Part shown: positions 12,131-23,500 of the stretch, piece after piece
How positions within the stretch are numbered: the first letter of the stretch is position 1
How the letters are laid out: the number at the start of each line of letters is the position of its first letter
Assembly: GCA_017979445.1 (NCBI GenBank)
Contig: CM030714.1
Span: 41,644,826-41,708,825 of the forward strand
Reading direction: 5' to 3'
From: Akebia trifoliata
Lineage: Eukaryota; Streptophyta; Magnoliopsida; Ranunculales; Lardizabalaceae
Length of the DNA: 64,000 nucleotides
Made by a program: the position numbers and the translations under genes
Notes under the pieces: model-generated
What the model saw: only the letters and a program-made list of their open reading frames with translations
What the model was told of the DNA's origin: nothing
Database searches by the model: none

Positions 12131-13640
12131 AATTTTGCACCTCATAACTTGAACTTCGTGTCCATTTAAATAGAATCAAAAGAAAAAATAAGATAAGATT
12201 CAACCACCAAATTTTAATTTTTTATGATAAGAATTTAATGATTATTATGATGATCTACTTAAAAATGAAACCCAACTTTAACTATTAAAAGACATCTACA
12301 ATTCAGGTAAATATTAGTTGATAGAAGGTTCAATTTTGCTTGGATTAAATTTCTATCAATTTTACTAACCTGTAATTGGGAAAAGTAACTAAAACACACA
12401 CATTGCCAAAATTACCATAGCAATCATGTTATAAAAATATTTTTACCAAAAAGGTCAAACACACATTTTTGAAGTACAGATCTATTGAATAGTCATTTTG
12501 AGGAATTTACCTATATATATGCCTTTGAGTTGCATGACCTATTAGTCTAGAATCAAATGAAGGTTATAAGAGTGATTATGCAGTAAAAATAAATAATTTC
12601 AAAAATGGGTAAATCACCATTTTGATAAATATTTTAAAACTATGATTGATCCAATAATTTTGACAAAATATTCGACCACTTTAGTAAACCACCGAAGATT
12701 AATTAGTGTCACGTGCATTCGATCTAACAATGTAGGATGATCTTTTTATAAATTGATGAGATGGTGAATCATGTCCACCTTCTTTTAGAAAATAATTAAA
12801 ACCATATTCCCCCCTAAGATTGATTCTCCTTGTGTGGGCCATAGAAAAAGACACAAAAGACTTTGTTCTTAGTGTAGAAATATTATTAAAAAATAAATAA
12901 AAGAAGCACTACTGACTAATAAGGCAGTAATAAATACTTACTTTACACATATAATAGTAATTTAAAATAACCCAATTGCCCAATTTGCGGTAATTAAATA
13001 ACTAATAATCAAAATTTTGTCAAAAGAATTGATTCCATGGAGAAAAAAATGGTAAGTTGTGTGAAAAGGACTTTTGATTCCAACATAATAGAGGCCTTGA
13101 TATTGAAAGATGAGAGTAAAAGTTGGAATAAAAAGATGGACCATGAATTGACCACTTTAATTCCGGGCCTAGCATCTATTTGTCTTTATTCTAAAGGAAT
13201 ATCAGAAAGAAAAAAGGACAACATAAGTAAAAGTAAAACTACATAGAAATGTTTATTTATGGTTAAAAAAGATAAGATAGCTTCTATTGGAAACTCAATT
13301 TTACTTATTACACCTCAATCTCTTAAATTAAATTATCACACTTCAATAATTTATTAAAACACACCATTCAAACATGGGTGAATCGCCATTTCATGCGTTG
13401 AATATGATGAAATTATGAATCCATTATATTGTTCATTTTAATTTTCAAAACATGTTTTTTAGTGAATTCGTCAACTTTAGAATCGACGAATTCGTTGATA
13501 AAAAATCAGGAAATTTGTCATATTAATGATCTCGTTGGTAATTTATCAATGAATGTGTTGATTATAAAAGTGACGAATTGCACTGGAAAAACATGTTTTG
13601 GAAATTAAAATGAATAGTGTACCAGAATTGAAATTTTATC
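12131..13640. other. Intergenic, no gene seen
   Basis: AT-rich DNA. Open frames at 12962-13144 (minus) and 13037-13246 (plus) overlap on opposite strands and lack protein character. A short inverted pair of GACGAATT-type words occurs around 13465-13575. Nothing else is supported. Confidence 0.45.
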
Positions 13641-13644
13641 ATAA

Positions 13645-13930
13645 GTTGCGCATGTTTTGGGAAATATCTCTTTAAACATTACAAAGGTTTGTTCAAATTA
13701 TTTGACAATTTCAAGAGTTGTTCGTAATTATGAATTTATGATTAGGCTCATATAAGATCTTAAACCCAAAAGAATGAAATCTGGAAAGAAAAAAAAAAAA
13801 CAAACAAATGAGAGGGAGTTTCTATTCGCACTCCAACTTTTACTTATTCTCAATCATTTACTTATTTTTTCTATTTTTAATTGGGGTGGAATAAGTAAAT
13901 GTTAAGATGTCAGTAGCAACTTTCAAAGAT
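13645..13930. repeat. Composite repeat, copy 2
   Basis: Contains AACATTACAAAGGTTTG, ATTAGGCTCATATAAGATCT and then a palindromic 115-bp segment (13808-13925) with ACTTTTACTTATTCTC and its inverse GGAATAAGTAAATG. The order matches the copies at 9.6-9.9 kb and 14.07-14.44 kb. Confidence 0.45.
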
Positions 13931-14064
13931 AATGAGAATTTTTATAATGCCCCCTTCGAAATTAGTGATATTAGATTTATTTCCTCCAAAATACAAGATT
14001 AGATTTTCTCTCTTTGATTAAAAATCAACATCCCTTTTTGTTGATGAAATTTCAATTAATTTAG

Positions 14065-14440
14065 AGAACAAGTATTGACACTCCCAACTTTTACTTATTA
14101 CACCCCAATTAAAGATTAAAACACACTCTTCAAATATTACAAAGGTTGAGCTCAAATTATAATCTAAACATTGCAAAACATTTTTTTTTCTTATCGTGCG
14201 TATCCCCACCTTTTGGATGAGACTAATCCCACAGTCACAAACACCGCCTCCTCGGAACATTGCAAAACATTATAACACTTACTGAATAATTGTTTACGAT
14301 TATGATTAGGCTCATATAAAATCCTAACCCCCCCCCCCCCCCCTACCCCAAAAAAAAAAATTAATAATAATAATTTATATCGGCACCCCAATTTTTACTT
14401 ATTCTAAGCTATACACTTATTTTCTTTATTTTTTACTCTA
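14065..14440. repeat. Composite repeat, copy 3, interrupted by a SINE
   Basis: Begins with ACTTTTACTTATTACACC and AATTAAAGATTAAAACACAC, then GCTCAAATTATAATCT. It is broken by the SINE at 14183-14255 and resumes with ATTAGGCTCATATAAAATCC. A run of C (about 14328-14343) next to poly-A follows, where other copies have A-rich or GA-rich sequence. Confidence 0.45.
14183..14255 (-). mobile_element. 5'-truncated Au-like SINE with perfect 16-bp target duplication
   Basis: The direct repeat AACATTGCAAAACATT occurs at 14167-14182 and 14256-14271, exactly flanking a 73-bp insert. On the minus strand the insert reads GTGGGATTAGTCTCATCC, GGTGGGGATACGCACGATAA and then an A-tail. This is the 3' end layout of an Au-type SINE. 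Retroposition leaves such a tail and a duplication of this length. Confidence 0.75.
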
Positions 14441-14966
14441 TTAATTTAAAATTTGAATAGAATCAAATTTTACCATTAATTCATCAAGAAAAGAGTGACA
14501 ATGACTCAAGGGGGTAAAATTTAATGTTCAATCACCTAAAATAGGTGGTTGAGTATTAATTTGTTGGGTGAAGACCCCACTGTCCAGTGTCCACAATTTG
14601 AAAGCCAATTTCAATAATTTTTGGGAGGTTTTAAAAAAAATAAAATTGTCCGACGTTCCAATAAATTGTAGAAAAAATTCTTAAGATCAATACCCTGTGA
14701 AAAACAACCCAAAGAAATAAATTTCCTCGGAAAATGTACGTCGATGCTTGATTGTAAATAAAATATCAAAAAGAAGAGTTCATTCTTAGATTTAGGATAG
14801 TTATAACATTAGGATTTTCCACCCTGACAAAAAACAATCATTTTCTTTACCAACAAGATTGGAAAAATAATTTCTTAAGAAATTATTTTTTGCAAAAGTG
14901 TGCAATCAAACACTTGCAAATTATATTCTCTTGATTTTCCTCGGCAATCATAAAGGCTCAAGTCAC
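14441..14966. other. Intergenic, no gene seen; small palindrome
   Basis: AT-rich DNA with a short perfect hairpin around 14866-14890 (AATAATTTCTTAAGAAATTATT). No open frame of note. Confidence 0.45.
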
Positions 14967-15972
14967 AAAGGGCCTGTTTGGATACCAGGAGCAGAACTAC
15001 TCTTCCAAAGAACAGAAGCTGAAGTACTCTATGGAGGAGTTGGAAAAGTAATTCTGTGCAGAAATGGCGTTTGGCAATCAACTCTATGAAGTACTGGCAG
15101 AAGTACTTTTGTGCTGGAAGTCTGTTTGGGAACCATACTGACTTCTCATGACTTCTAGAAAAAAGACCAGAATACCCTTATATTATACCAGTACTGTTTT
15201 TTATCTTTTAGTGTCATAATATGCCTTCAAACTATACTGTTTTGACATTTTAACTATAAATATTAATATAATATAATATAATATAATATAATATAATAAA
15301 TATTAATATAATATAATAATATTTTAAATATTAAATATTAATATAATATGTTTAAATCCATTATACTTAAAATTTTAAAAAAAAAATTGACTGACTGTTT
15401 TTGACATAATATGACATAATATTTATAAAAAAAAAATGACAGACTGTCTTTTAGTGTCATAATATGCCTTCAAACTATATTATTTTTGACATTTTAACTA
15501 TAAATATTAATATAATATAATATAATAAATATTAATATAATATAATATAATATTTTAAATATTAAATATTAATATAATGTGTTTAAATATAAATATTAAT
15601 ATAATATAATATAATATTTTAAATATTAAATATTAATATAATGTGTTTAAATCCATTATACTCAAAATAAAATAAAAATAATTTAATATTAATAAATGTT
15701 TCTTTTGTTTGATTTAAGGGCAAATGAATTAGAAATATTTTCATAGAAAATTAATAAAATTAGGGGTATTTTGGTAAAACGAACCGTTAGATTTTGACTC
15801 CCCGCAAGAAGAGTTTTGAGAAATAGGTTTTCTTGACTTCTTCATAAAGAGTAATTTCTTGCCACTGCGCGGAGTAACTCTTCGAGGGAGTAGTTCATAC
15901 AAACGCATCCAAACGACTTCTAACTCCCCGCAAGAGTCAAAAGTAGCCAAGGAGTCCTATCCAAACGCCTAC
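14967..15972. mobile_element. hAT-like non-autonomous element with internal AT-rich duplication
   Basis: The left end reads AGGGCCTGTTTGGATA and the right end in reverse complement reads TAGGCGTTTGGATAGG. Inside the arms are inverted copies of words such as GAAGTACTC, GAGTTGG and GAAGTC. The core holds two direct copies of a segment starting TTAGTGTCATAATATGCC (about 15209 and 15450), each followed by (ATATA)n-type arrays. GGGCCTGTTTGG ends are widespread in plant hAT MITEs. No clean 8-bp duplication was found, so the borders are uncertain. Confidence 0.45.
15206..15660 (+). repeat. AT-rich tandem duplication and ATATA microsatellites
   Basis: A unit of roughly 240 bp beginning CTTTTAGTGTCATAATATGC is present twice, at about 15206 and 15447. 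Each copy contains TTTTGACATTTTAACTATAA and arrays of AATAT. The array ending TATTTTAAATATTAAATATT recurs a third time near 15620. Confidence 0.6.
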
Positions 15973-16215
15973 AAAACATTTTCTTGAGAAATTGGATTTC
16001 TAAGGAAAAAATTCAGTCACCATTCACACACAAAGAAGAGTGCACAATTAGGACTTACGAGTAATGTTTTAAAAACCGGATCAATAATCAAACCAAAAAT
16101 TTGTTCAAATGGTCCAACCAGAGTTTGACCAAGATTCAGTCCAGTCAGACCGATCTGTATTTATTAACTAAAGAAATAGAGAATAAAATAAAAAACCAAG
16201 ACTCTTTCACAAATC
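15973..16215. other. Intergenic, no feature recognised
   Basis: Short AT-rich stretch without an open frame or repeat I can name. Confidence 0.4.
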
Positions 16216-16239
16216 AATGAAAGAATACAAAAGGACTAG

Positions 16240-16440
16240 TCTACTGTGGACAGCAGACAGATCCGTATCTGGGCATTGCCCAGTCCATAGACCATGGTTT
16301 TGTCCAAGGACTAGTCTTGGGGTACGTGCAACGCCCACACATCACACCTATCAAGTAAGTGAGCATGCACGTTCGCTAGTGGCCCCTGAGGAATTAATGT
16401 TCATTTTGGATATCGATACGAAATTGCCATTGAGCCAACA
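16240..16440 (-). repeat. SINE-like repeat related to 29640-29830
   Basis: The plus strand at 16378-16425 reads GTGGCCCCTGAGGAATTAATG, then TTCATTTTGGATATCGATAC. Almost the same text (GTGGCCCTTGAGGAATTAATG, GGGTATCAAACTCACGACC) is at 29728-29778. On the minus strand the second copy carries a B-box-like GAGTTTGATACCC, pointing to a tRNA-derived SINE. A 105-codon plus-strand open frame crossing this repeat is therefore not a gene. Confidence 0.4.
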
Positions 16441-17175
16441 TCTTAGGGTTAGTTTTCAACTTCCTTTCTTGAAAAAGGACATAATAAAAATGGAAAATTA
16501 CTTGAAAGACCTTAGTGGAGGGATTTCTTTCTAATTAGTCCTAAGATTTTGGGTGGTTGCTTGATAGCCCATCTAGTAAATTTTCTATTTCTTAATGGTC
16601 CCTCAATCTTATCACAAGTTATAATGTTTTTGAACTACCCCAACTACCCATTTTTTTTCATTTTCTTCATATATTAAGATTTTATAATGGTGATTCCAAT
16701 CACTTTTTATGAATTTTTTTTTTTATTTATCGTGGATGACGAATGAAAATGATATACTTCTAATTTTGAACAATTAGATGTATTTTTTTTTAGTGATATA
16801 ACAAAAAATGAAGAATGAAACTAAGATTCAAAAATATTTATAATGTAACTCACCACTTTTTATTGTTGAGTTCACCAATTTTTATTTATTGTCGAACTCA
16901 CTCATTTTTATTTATTGTTGAGTTTGACAATTTAAAAAATAAAATGTCTAACTCAACAATAAAAAATAATGAGTTTAACGCTGGTAAAACCCACTCATTT
17001 TTTGTTTTCAAGTTTTTCCAACTAAAATACATGAAAAATTGACTACAATCTTGACCTAACAACTTGGGTAAATTATTTCAAACCAAAAGAGCCGTTCTTG
17101 ATCAATTTTCATCCAAAAACGAAGCACAAAAAATTGAAAAAACCCTAACTTTCTACATACATCGATGATTCATAC
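16441..17175. other. Intergenic, no gene seen
   Basis: AT-rich DNA with several direct repeats of a TTGTTGAGTT-like word around 16860-16970. It lies 3' of the minus-strand gene ending at 17514. No coding segment is supported. Confidence 0.4.
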
Positions 17176-17513
17176 AGTTAAACCATTGAGAAAACCGAAT
17201 ATTCAAAAAAAATAAAAAAAATGTCAGGGCCACAGTCCAGCCTGATCTTTAAAACACTGCTTATGAGTACTGTGCGGAGACAAAAATAAATGTACCCAGG
17301 GAAATAGACAAAAATGTGGTACCAGTTTCTTGCCAAACCAAAAATTAACAGAAGAGTGTTGAAATGTGTGGGCACTCTACAGAGCTTCAACAGGAGTCTC
17401 ATTCCCACTAACAAAGGAGCAGGAGCCCTTACATTCCGAGGATCCATCACCGGAACGAAACCTTAGAACAAAAACTTCTATCTAAGGTCAAAAATCTATA
17501 GTACATGACAAGT
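17176..17513 (-). other. Probable 3' untranslated region of the membrane/coiled-coil gene
   Basis: This stretch directly follows the stop codon on the minus strand. It has near-balanced composition, unlike the AT-rich DNA beyond it, and an open frame at 17178-17450 with no protein similarity I can see. A poly-A signal position was not fixed. Confidence 0.4.
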
Positions 17514-20500
17514 TCACTGTGACACAGAGAGACCAAGCCAGCCAACCATTGTGTTCACGAGGCTTTGAGAAAGTGGTGACAGCAGATGGGCAACTCTTGG
17601 CAGGGTTGGGTAAGTAAGTGTCCCAAGGATGAACCAATTGAAACTCAATAGAGCAACCGCATCAGATGCTCGCCTATTCTTTATAGTCGAAAAGAACTGA
17701 ACCACACTCTTCAAAGACATGCCAACTACACTGAAGAGTGCAATCACAAGTGGCATACAAGGATCTTCAGCTTCCCATATAATCATCCCTACTAGAAGAG
17801 ACAGAATTGCACTGAAAAGGCTTTGCAAGAGTGCAACGCCCCTGCGTTGGTCAACTGCCTCGTCTATCACTAGACTTCCAAATGGGTAGTCATGTACACT
17901 TCCTTTTGATCCAATTTTCTTGAAAGATTTACCTTTGTTCTTGCCCTCCCATGCATCTTTGTCCATAAGGTCTTGGATGATAACACCACTACTTTTATAG
18001 CACGATTTCAATGATGAGACGTCAAAAATATCTCGGCAGCCACTAGTGTCATCTTGGACTTTGAGATTCCAAAGGTTTTTTCCTTGAATCTCTTTCAGCC
18101 GAAGGTTTTCATCTTCGAGATCCTGCAGCTGTACAAACATGCACTATTGAAAGAATGTTTCATGAAAAGAAGTGAGAAAACATCAATGGTTTCTGAATAC
18201 TGGGGAGAAAATTGAAAACATGTCTGGACTACTTCAATGCTATCTAAAAAAAAATACACAATACTCATCAAGATTTTCCTTTTTTTTAAATGGGTAAGCA
18301 GGACTTGAACCCACGACCTCAAAGTTACTTTGAAATGTGTCAAACCAACTGTGCTATGGGTCTAAGCCCAACTCGTCAAGATTATCAATGAGGCGAAAAT
18401 AACAAGAATACAAAATAGAAAAATGTGCACCATGAATGGTTCTCTTTTCCAACTACAATGACATGGGGAGTTCTACCACGTTTCAAATATAGTCTTCTTG
18501 TGGACAGCATTGCTAAAGTAAACCCTTTAAAGTGGATAAGTTAACAAATACAAAAGACTGGTCTTAAGATGTGTTTCTTGGGCGAATCGGGTGGAAGAAT
18601 CAATCAGACATTTTTTGTCCTGAATTGTAATCTCAGGAGAGAAGTTTGGATGTAGAGTTTGAGTCTTTGAAATTACATTGGATATTAATATGAATCCTAA
18701 CATAGAGAGGAAGGGGGCAGAACAGATTTATTGCTAAGAAATACCTCAAAGCAACCATTTTTGATATCTTGCATCTATTCTCTATAAGGATGGAGAGATT
18801 GAGGAGAATGTTATCCATACATAGTTTGAAATAGATAGTTCAAGTCGAGGTGTGCTTCAAGAGCGCTATGCAACTAACATATCCCAAGCAAATTAAAAAA
18901 AAGGAAATTTCATAGGACAGTAGGAAGACATGTTATGCTTTATGGAACTAGATGTTGGGGCAGTTAAGAAATGTGTCTATACGCTGAGGATAGCAGAAAT
19001 AAGGGTATGAATGACGAATGGAAATATTAAGAAAGATAAAATTAGAAATGAAGAAATTTGTGAAAATGTAAGATAGTCCCAATAGGTGACAAACTTGTGG
19101 AATTTGATTGAGATGGTTTAATCAGGTACAATGAAGAATGATAACTACCCCAATTAGAAAGAACATGCAATTGAAGGTTATGAAAGAGCGAAAGGAAAAC
19201 AAGGTATGTCAACTGAGGAGGTGAGAGCAAATATAAGCTAAAAAAATGGCTTTGAACAGAATTAAATGGAGTAACAAGATTCAATCAGCCAACCACAAAT
19301 TTTAAAATGAATGCGCCCCACCCACACAGCCACACCTCCATTTCTTGAATTTTTTTTCTGGCTGCACCCTTTTCTAATAAAATCACTCACATATTTGAAA
19401 TACAATGATCCATTACACTCATACAATAGAATCAAATACAATTTCCATACATAAATAAACATCTGCATCTCATGTAAAAATGAGTACAAATATGTGTTAA
19501 AAAAGTAATATGAATTCAAATATAAGAAGCAACAAAATATGAAAGTAGAATCACTAAAGTACTGAAAGATAAAAATTTTACCTCAGCCTCTAGTAGTTCA
19601 ATTTTGCCAATAGCTTTCTCATGCTCTTCTTCAAGCTCTTCAAATATTGATTCCATGATTTTACGGTCTTTAATAGCTGCACGCAACCGCTCTTCAAGTT
19701 CCTTTTTATCACATGCAAGATTCTCCAACTCAATTTGCATCTCATGCAGATGCATTTCTAACTGTATATGGTAAACATCATCAATGACATGTTACAAATG
19801 TTTTTCCTTATCATCATTAGCATATAGTTTTCATAGGGGAACAAATGCATGATAAACGGAACAACAGATAGCTGAAACGATGTTATGTCAGTGTGAGATT
19901 CTCTCTCATTTGGACCTTAGTTTTTTTTGTGCACTGGACTTAATGCCCTTTACATGTTAATATCTCTATTTTCCAGATCAGGAAAAAGACATTGCAGGTC
20001 TTTTATAAAAACATATCGAAGGAAAGAACGAATTTAGCAGACCTTGAATACCATCAATTTTCATTTTTAATATTTACAGCCAAATTATTTATAAAATAGC
20101 TTTTACAGATTTTGATGAAACTTCTGGTTTCTCATGACTGACATGAAGAGGCCCATTAGAGAAATCATTGGGGATTCCCAACAGCTATAAGAGAATGAGC
20201 CATAACAGTAGGAAGCATGGTGATAAACAAGTGATTATGTGCAGAAATTGTTTGAGGATGTGGAAAATTGAGCTGGATTGATGATTGCCTAAATAAATAA
20301 GGATAAGAAACAAGTCTCCCTTTAACTCCTAAAGAAATAATGCAACATGCGGTCAATAGAAGTAGTCCAATCATTAAGGAATTCTTTTTCTTAATATTTG
20401 ATTTTATTGAATTTAGAGTCCAACAAGCATAAAGGAAGAAGTTGGGAAATCAAAACACAGGATCTTAAGTTTATTTTGAGATGGCCAGTGTTGCCTTTGT

Positions 20501-23500
20501 GGGCATCTCTGATTGTTCAACTGTGGAGAAATCTAAACAGGAGAAAAAGAACCAAAACAATAATCACATCCCTTCATACAACCCCAGATTACAAATATAA
20601 TGAACACCAAATCTAGATAATCAATGAAAAAAGAAAAAAAAAAACAGTACATGACATTATTATTGTGTGGTAAATCTTCAGCCTGGTTAGTTGACCAAGT
20701 TGTCTATGACACCTGACCATTATTCCAATCTCCATCTCATCTACCAATGGGCACAAAAGACTGGATTTTCTGAAGTCACCTATACCTCCATACAACACCA
20801 GACACCAAAGGGATAGAAAATTAGAAAAGCCTCATATGTGGTTATTACTGAGGATGGTGAATTATGCACCAACCTACTTAAACTTATGGTTGACGATGCT
20901 TAATCCTTGCTAACCTGTTAAACTAAAAAAATTATATAAAAAATAAAAACCTTGAGAGCACTTCTATCTACTAGACCCACCTATAAGCACACCAGAATAT
21001 TGACATTTTAGAAGTCAGTTGTACATGCTGAGAACCCATGATAACAAATATAATGAAGAATCAAATCCAAATAAAAAATAACTAAACTGAAAAGCCCAAT
21101 GTGACATTAAACTGAGTGTGGCGAGTTCACTACAAAAACCAATTGCTCGATTCCCGGATAATGAAATATTAAAAGAAACCCACACACTTATTCAACAAGA
21201 TCTGATAAATAGTGCAGAAAAGTGAGCAATAGGAAACTAACCATCCTCTCCCTTTGTAATGCAGTCAAGACTCGCATAGGCAGAGAAACAAAAGATACTG
21301 CCCAAATTGTCATTCTCCAGCATACATCCACTTGGAAGTGTATAACGGCTTTCATTAGTAGCAGTGAAATGTGAGTAACAAGACAAATGGTTCTAGCACC
21401 AAATATAGATATGAGTTTCAAAAGTGAGAATGGCTGTGTAATCAAGACGATAATGTCTGTCACCAACTCACAAAACAACCCGATTAAGTCTGTCATTAGC
21501 GAAAAATATTGCACAGAATAAGCAATCAAAACATTCCAGCTCTCTATTCTCTGCAAGTACAAAAGTCAACGAACAACCCGATGAAGTCTGTCATTAGCGA
21601 ACAATATTGCACAGAATAAGCAATCAAAACATTCCAGCTCTCTATTCTCTGCAAGCACAAAAGTTAACAGTGAGAGATAGATAACTGTATCCACTAAGTA
21701 GATCTAGCACTGAATTTCTACTTTTTTTATTTTTATTATTTATTTCTGAGTTTGGTGAAGGGGGAAGGGGGGGTGATTAAGTGAATATTCATGGGTACAC
21801 AACTCATCTAACAATATCATGTGTTATAGATAATTTCCACGTATGCCCTTGATAGATAGGAAACAACCTCCAAAATTGAGCTTAGGAAATATGTGGTTTA
21901 ACCTCACCCTAGAGAATCATAAAGCCACCTCTTGATCAATTAACTAGACTTATTATAGGAAATTAAAAGTTTCCTTGTTTTCTGGATTCTCCAACAGAAC
22001 TTTGTTATGTTGGAACAGTATGTGACGAATAATCAAAAGGTAATATTTTTGTCTTCCTAATTGAAACAAAAGTTTTTTTTTTCTTCTTTTTTTACTAAGT
22101 GAATAAACCTAGGGAATGAAACAGTAATATTTTCTTAGTGGCATCGAACTAGTATTACTGTTGAAGTTATGGCTCAAAATCAATTAGGCCCGGTCCAAGT
22201 GTGTATGGGTTTTTGGGTCGGTCCAAGGTAATTTTGGGTTGGGCTTGTAACTTACGTAAGTAGCCCGCTTATGGCATTTTTAAAAAGAGGGATTTTAATT
22301 TCTTCTGTAAGAAGTCTAAGTCTTTTCTAGAGAAGAGAATAGAGAAAAAGAAAAAACCTAAAGAGAAGAGGTTGAGAGGTTTGGGAAGATTAAGATCTAG
22401 AAGAAGGTGAAGCTAAGTTATAGAGGTGATTCCTCATATCGATTTGTCCCATTTTCTTCATAGTGAAATCAAACTCTAATGCTCATCCTCTATGGAAGTA
22501 ACCTTCGGGTGAGCCACGTAAAATCTCATGTTGTGGGTATTGTGTTCTTACTTTTTCTTTTGTGTGATTGTTTATCTTCCTTGCATTGGCTACTATTAGT
22601 TGGGTTTATCCTTCATTATCATTATCAAACAAGGTCTTAGAAGGTGAGGCATGCAAGGTGTTTGGTGAAATACCCAATAAGTGTTTGATCAAATTACTAA
22701 GTGAGCTTCACTAAGGTGTTCACACACTCAACAATTACAATGTTTTCAAACACTAAGTCGTGAGGCAAGGCACTTCACTAGGCAGCACCTTGAGGCATAA
22801 GCCTCAAATGATGTATTTTTAAATAAATAAATAAATATTTAATGTACAAATTAAATAGTGAAAATAACAACACACCTAAAGTATTCCTGAGCTCCTACAA
22901 ATTCCAGCAGTCACTCCTAAAATTATAAAAAAATAATCCCATGAATTTGATTTTAAAAAATAAAATAAACTATAGTTTAGATGGCACATTCAATTATACA
23001 CTAAAGTAGATTACCACTTAATTATTATTTTTTTATGGGTTAGGCTTACATTCAATTCTAATATTCACTTAAATATTGAACTAAATTTTGTCAAATGCAC
23101 TTACATTTTGTGACTCAGTTTTGGTTTAGGCTTTGTACATAACCAAGGGCATAAATGGCAAAAAGAACAGAGTAGCATAACAGGGGGTGGAGACAATGAT
23201 AGCGGTCAGTTGGAGAAGCCAATGGTGCACCTCATCTCAAATTGGGGCACCATGAGCCATGGTCGCCTTGGATAGAAGTGTAGAGCTCAAATCCATTCCA
23301 TTAACACTCCTCATGACATCATCATCCACCCCAAACGATAATTTTGGGTGAATATTTGAAATACCCTGTATTCTCAATCTGATGACAGAACCTGTTTCAC
23401 CACGGTCTTCTCTCAGAGACTAATAGAGATACCCTAAATGTCCTCATCTTCAACCTCTAGCCAAAAAAAAAAATCTTCATTTTTCTTCCAAAACCAGTCG

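Noticed and set aside
16217..16534. 105-codon plus-strand open frame
   Set aside because: It crosses a SINE-like repeat that also occurs at 29.7 kb and has no recognisable domain; it reads like chance.
18286..18368. Possible tRNA gene on the minus strand
   Set aside because: A- and B-box-like words are present, but no acceptor stem pairs and an A-rich tail follows, so it is a tRNA-derived SINE.
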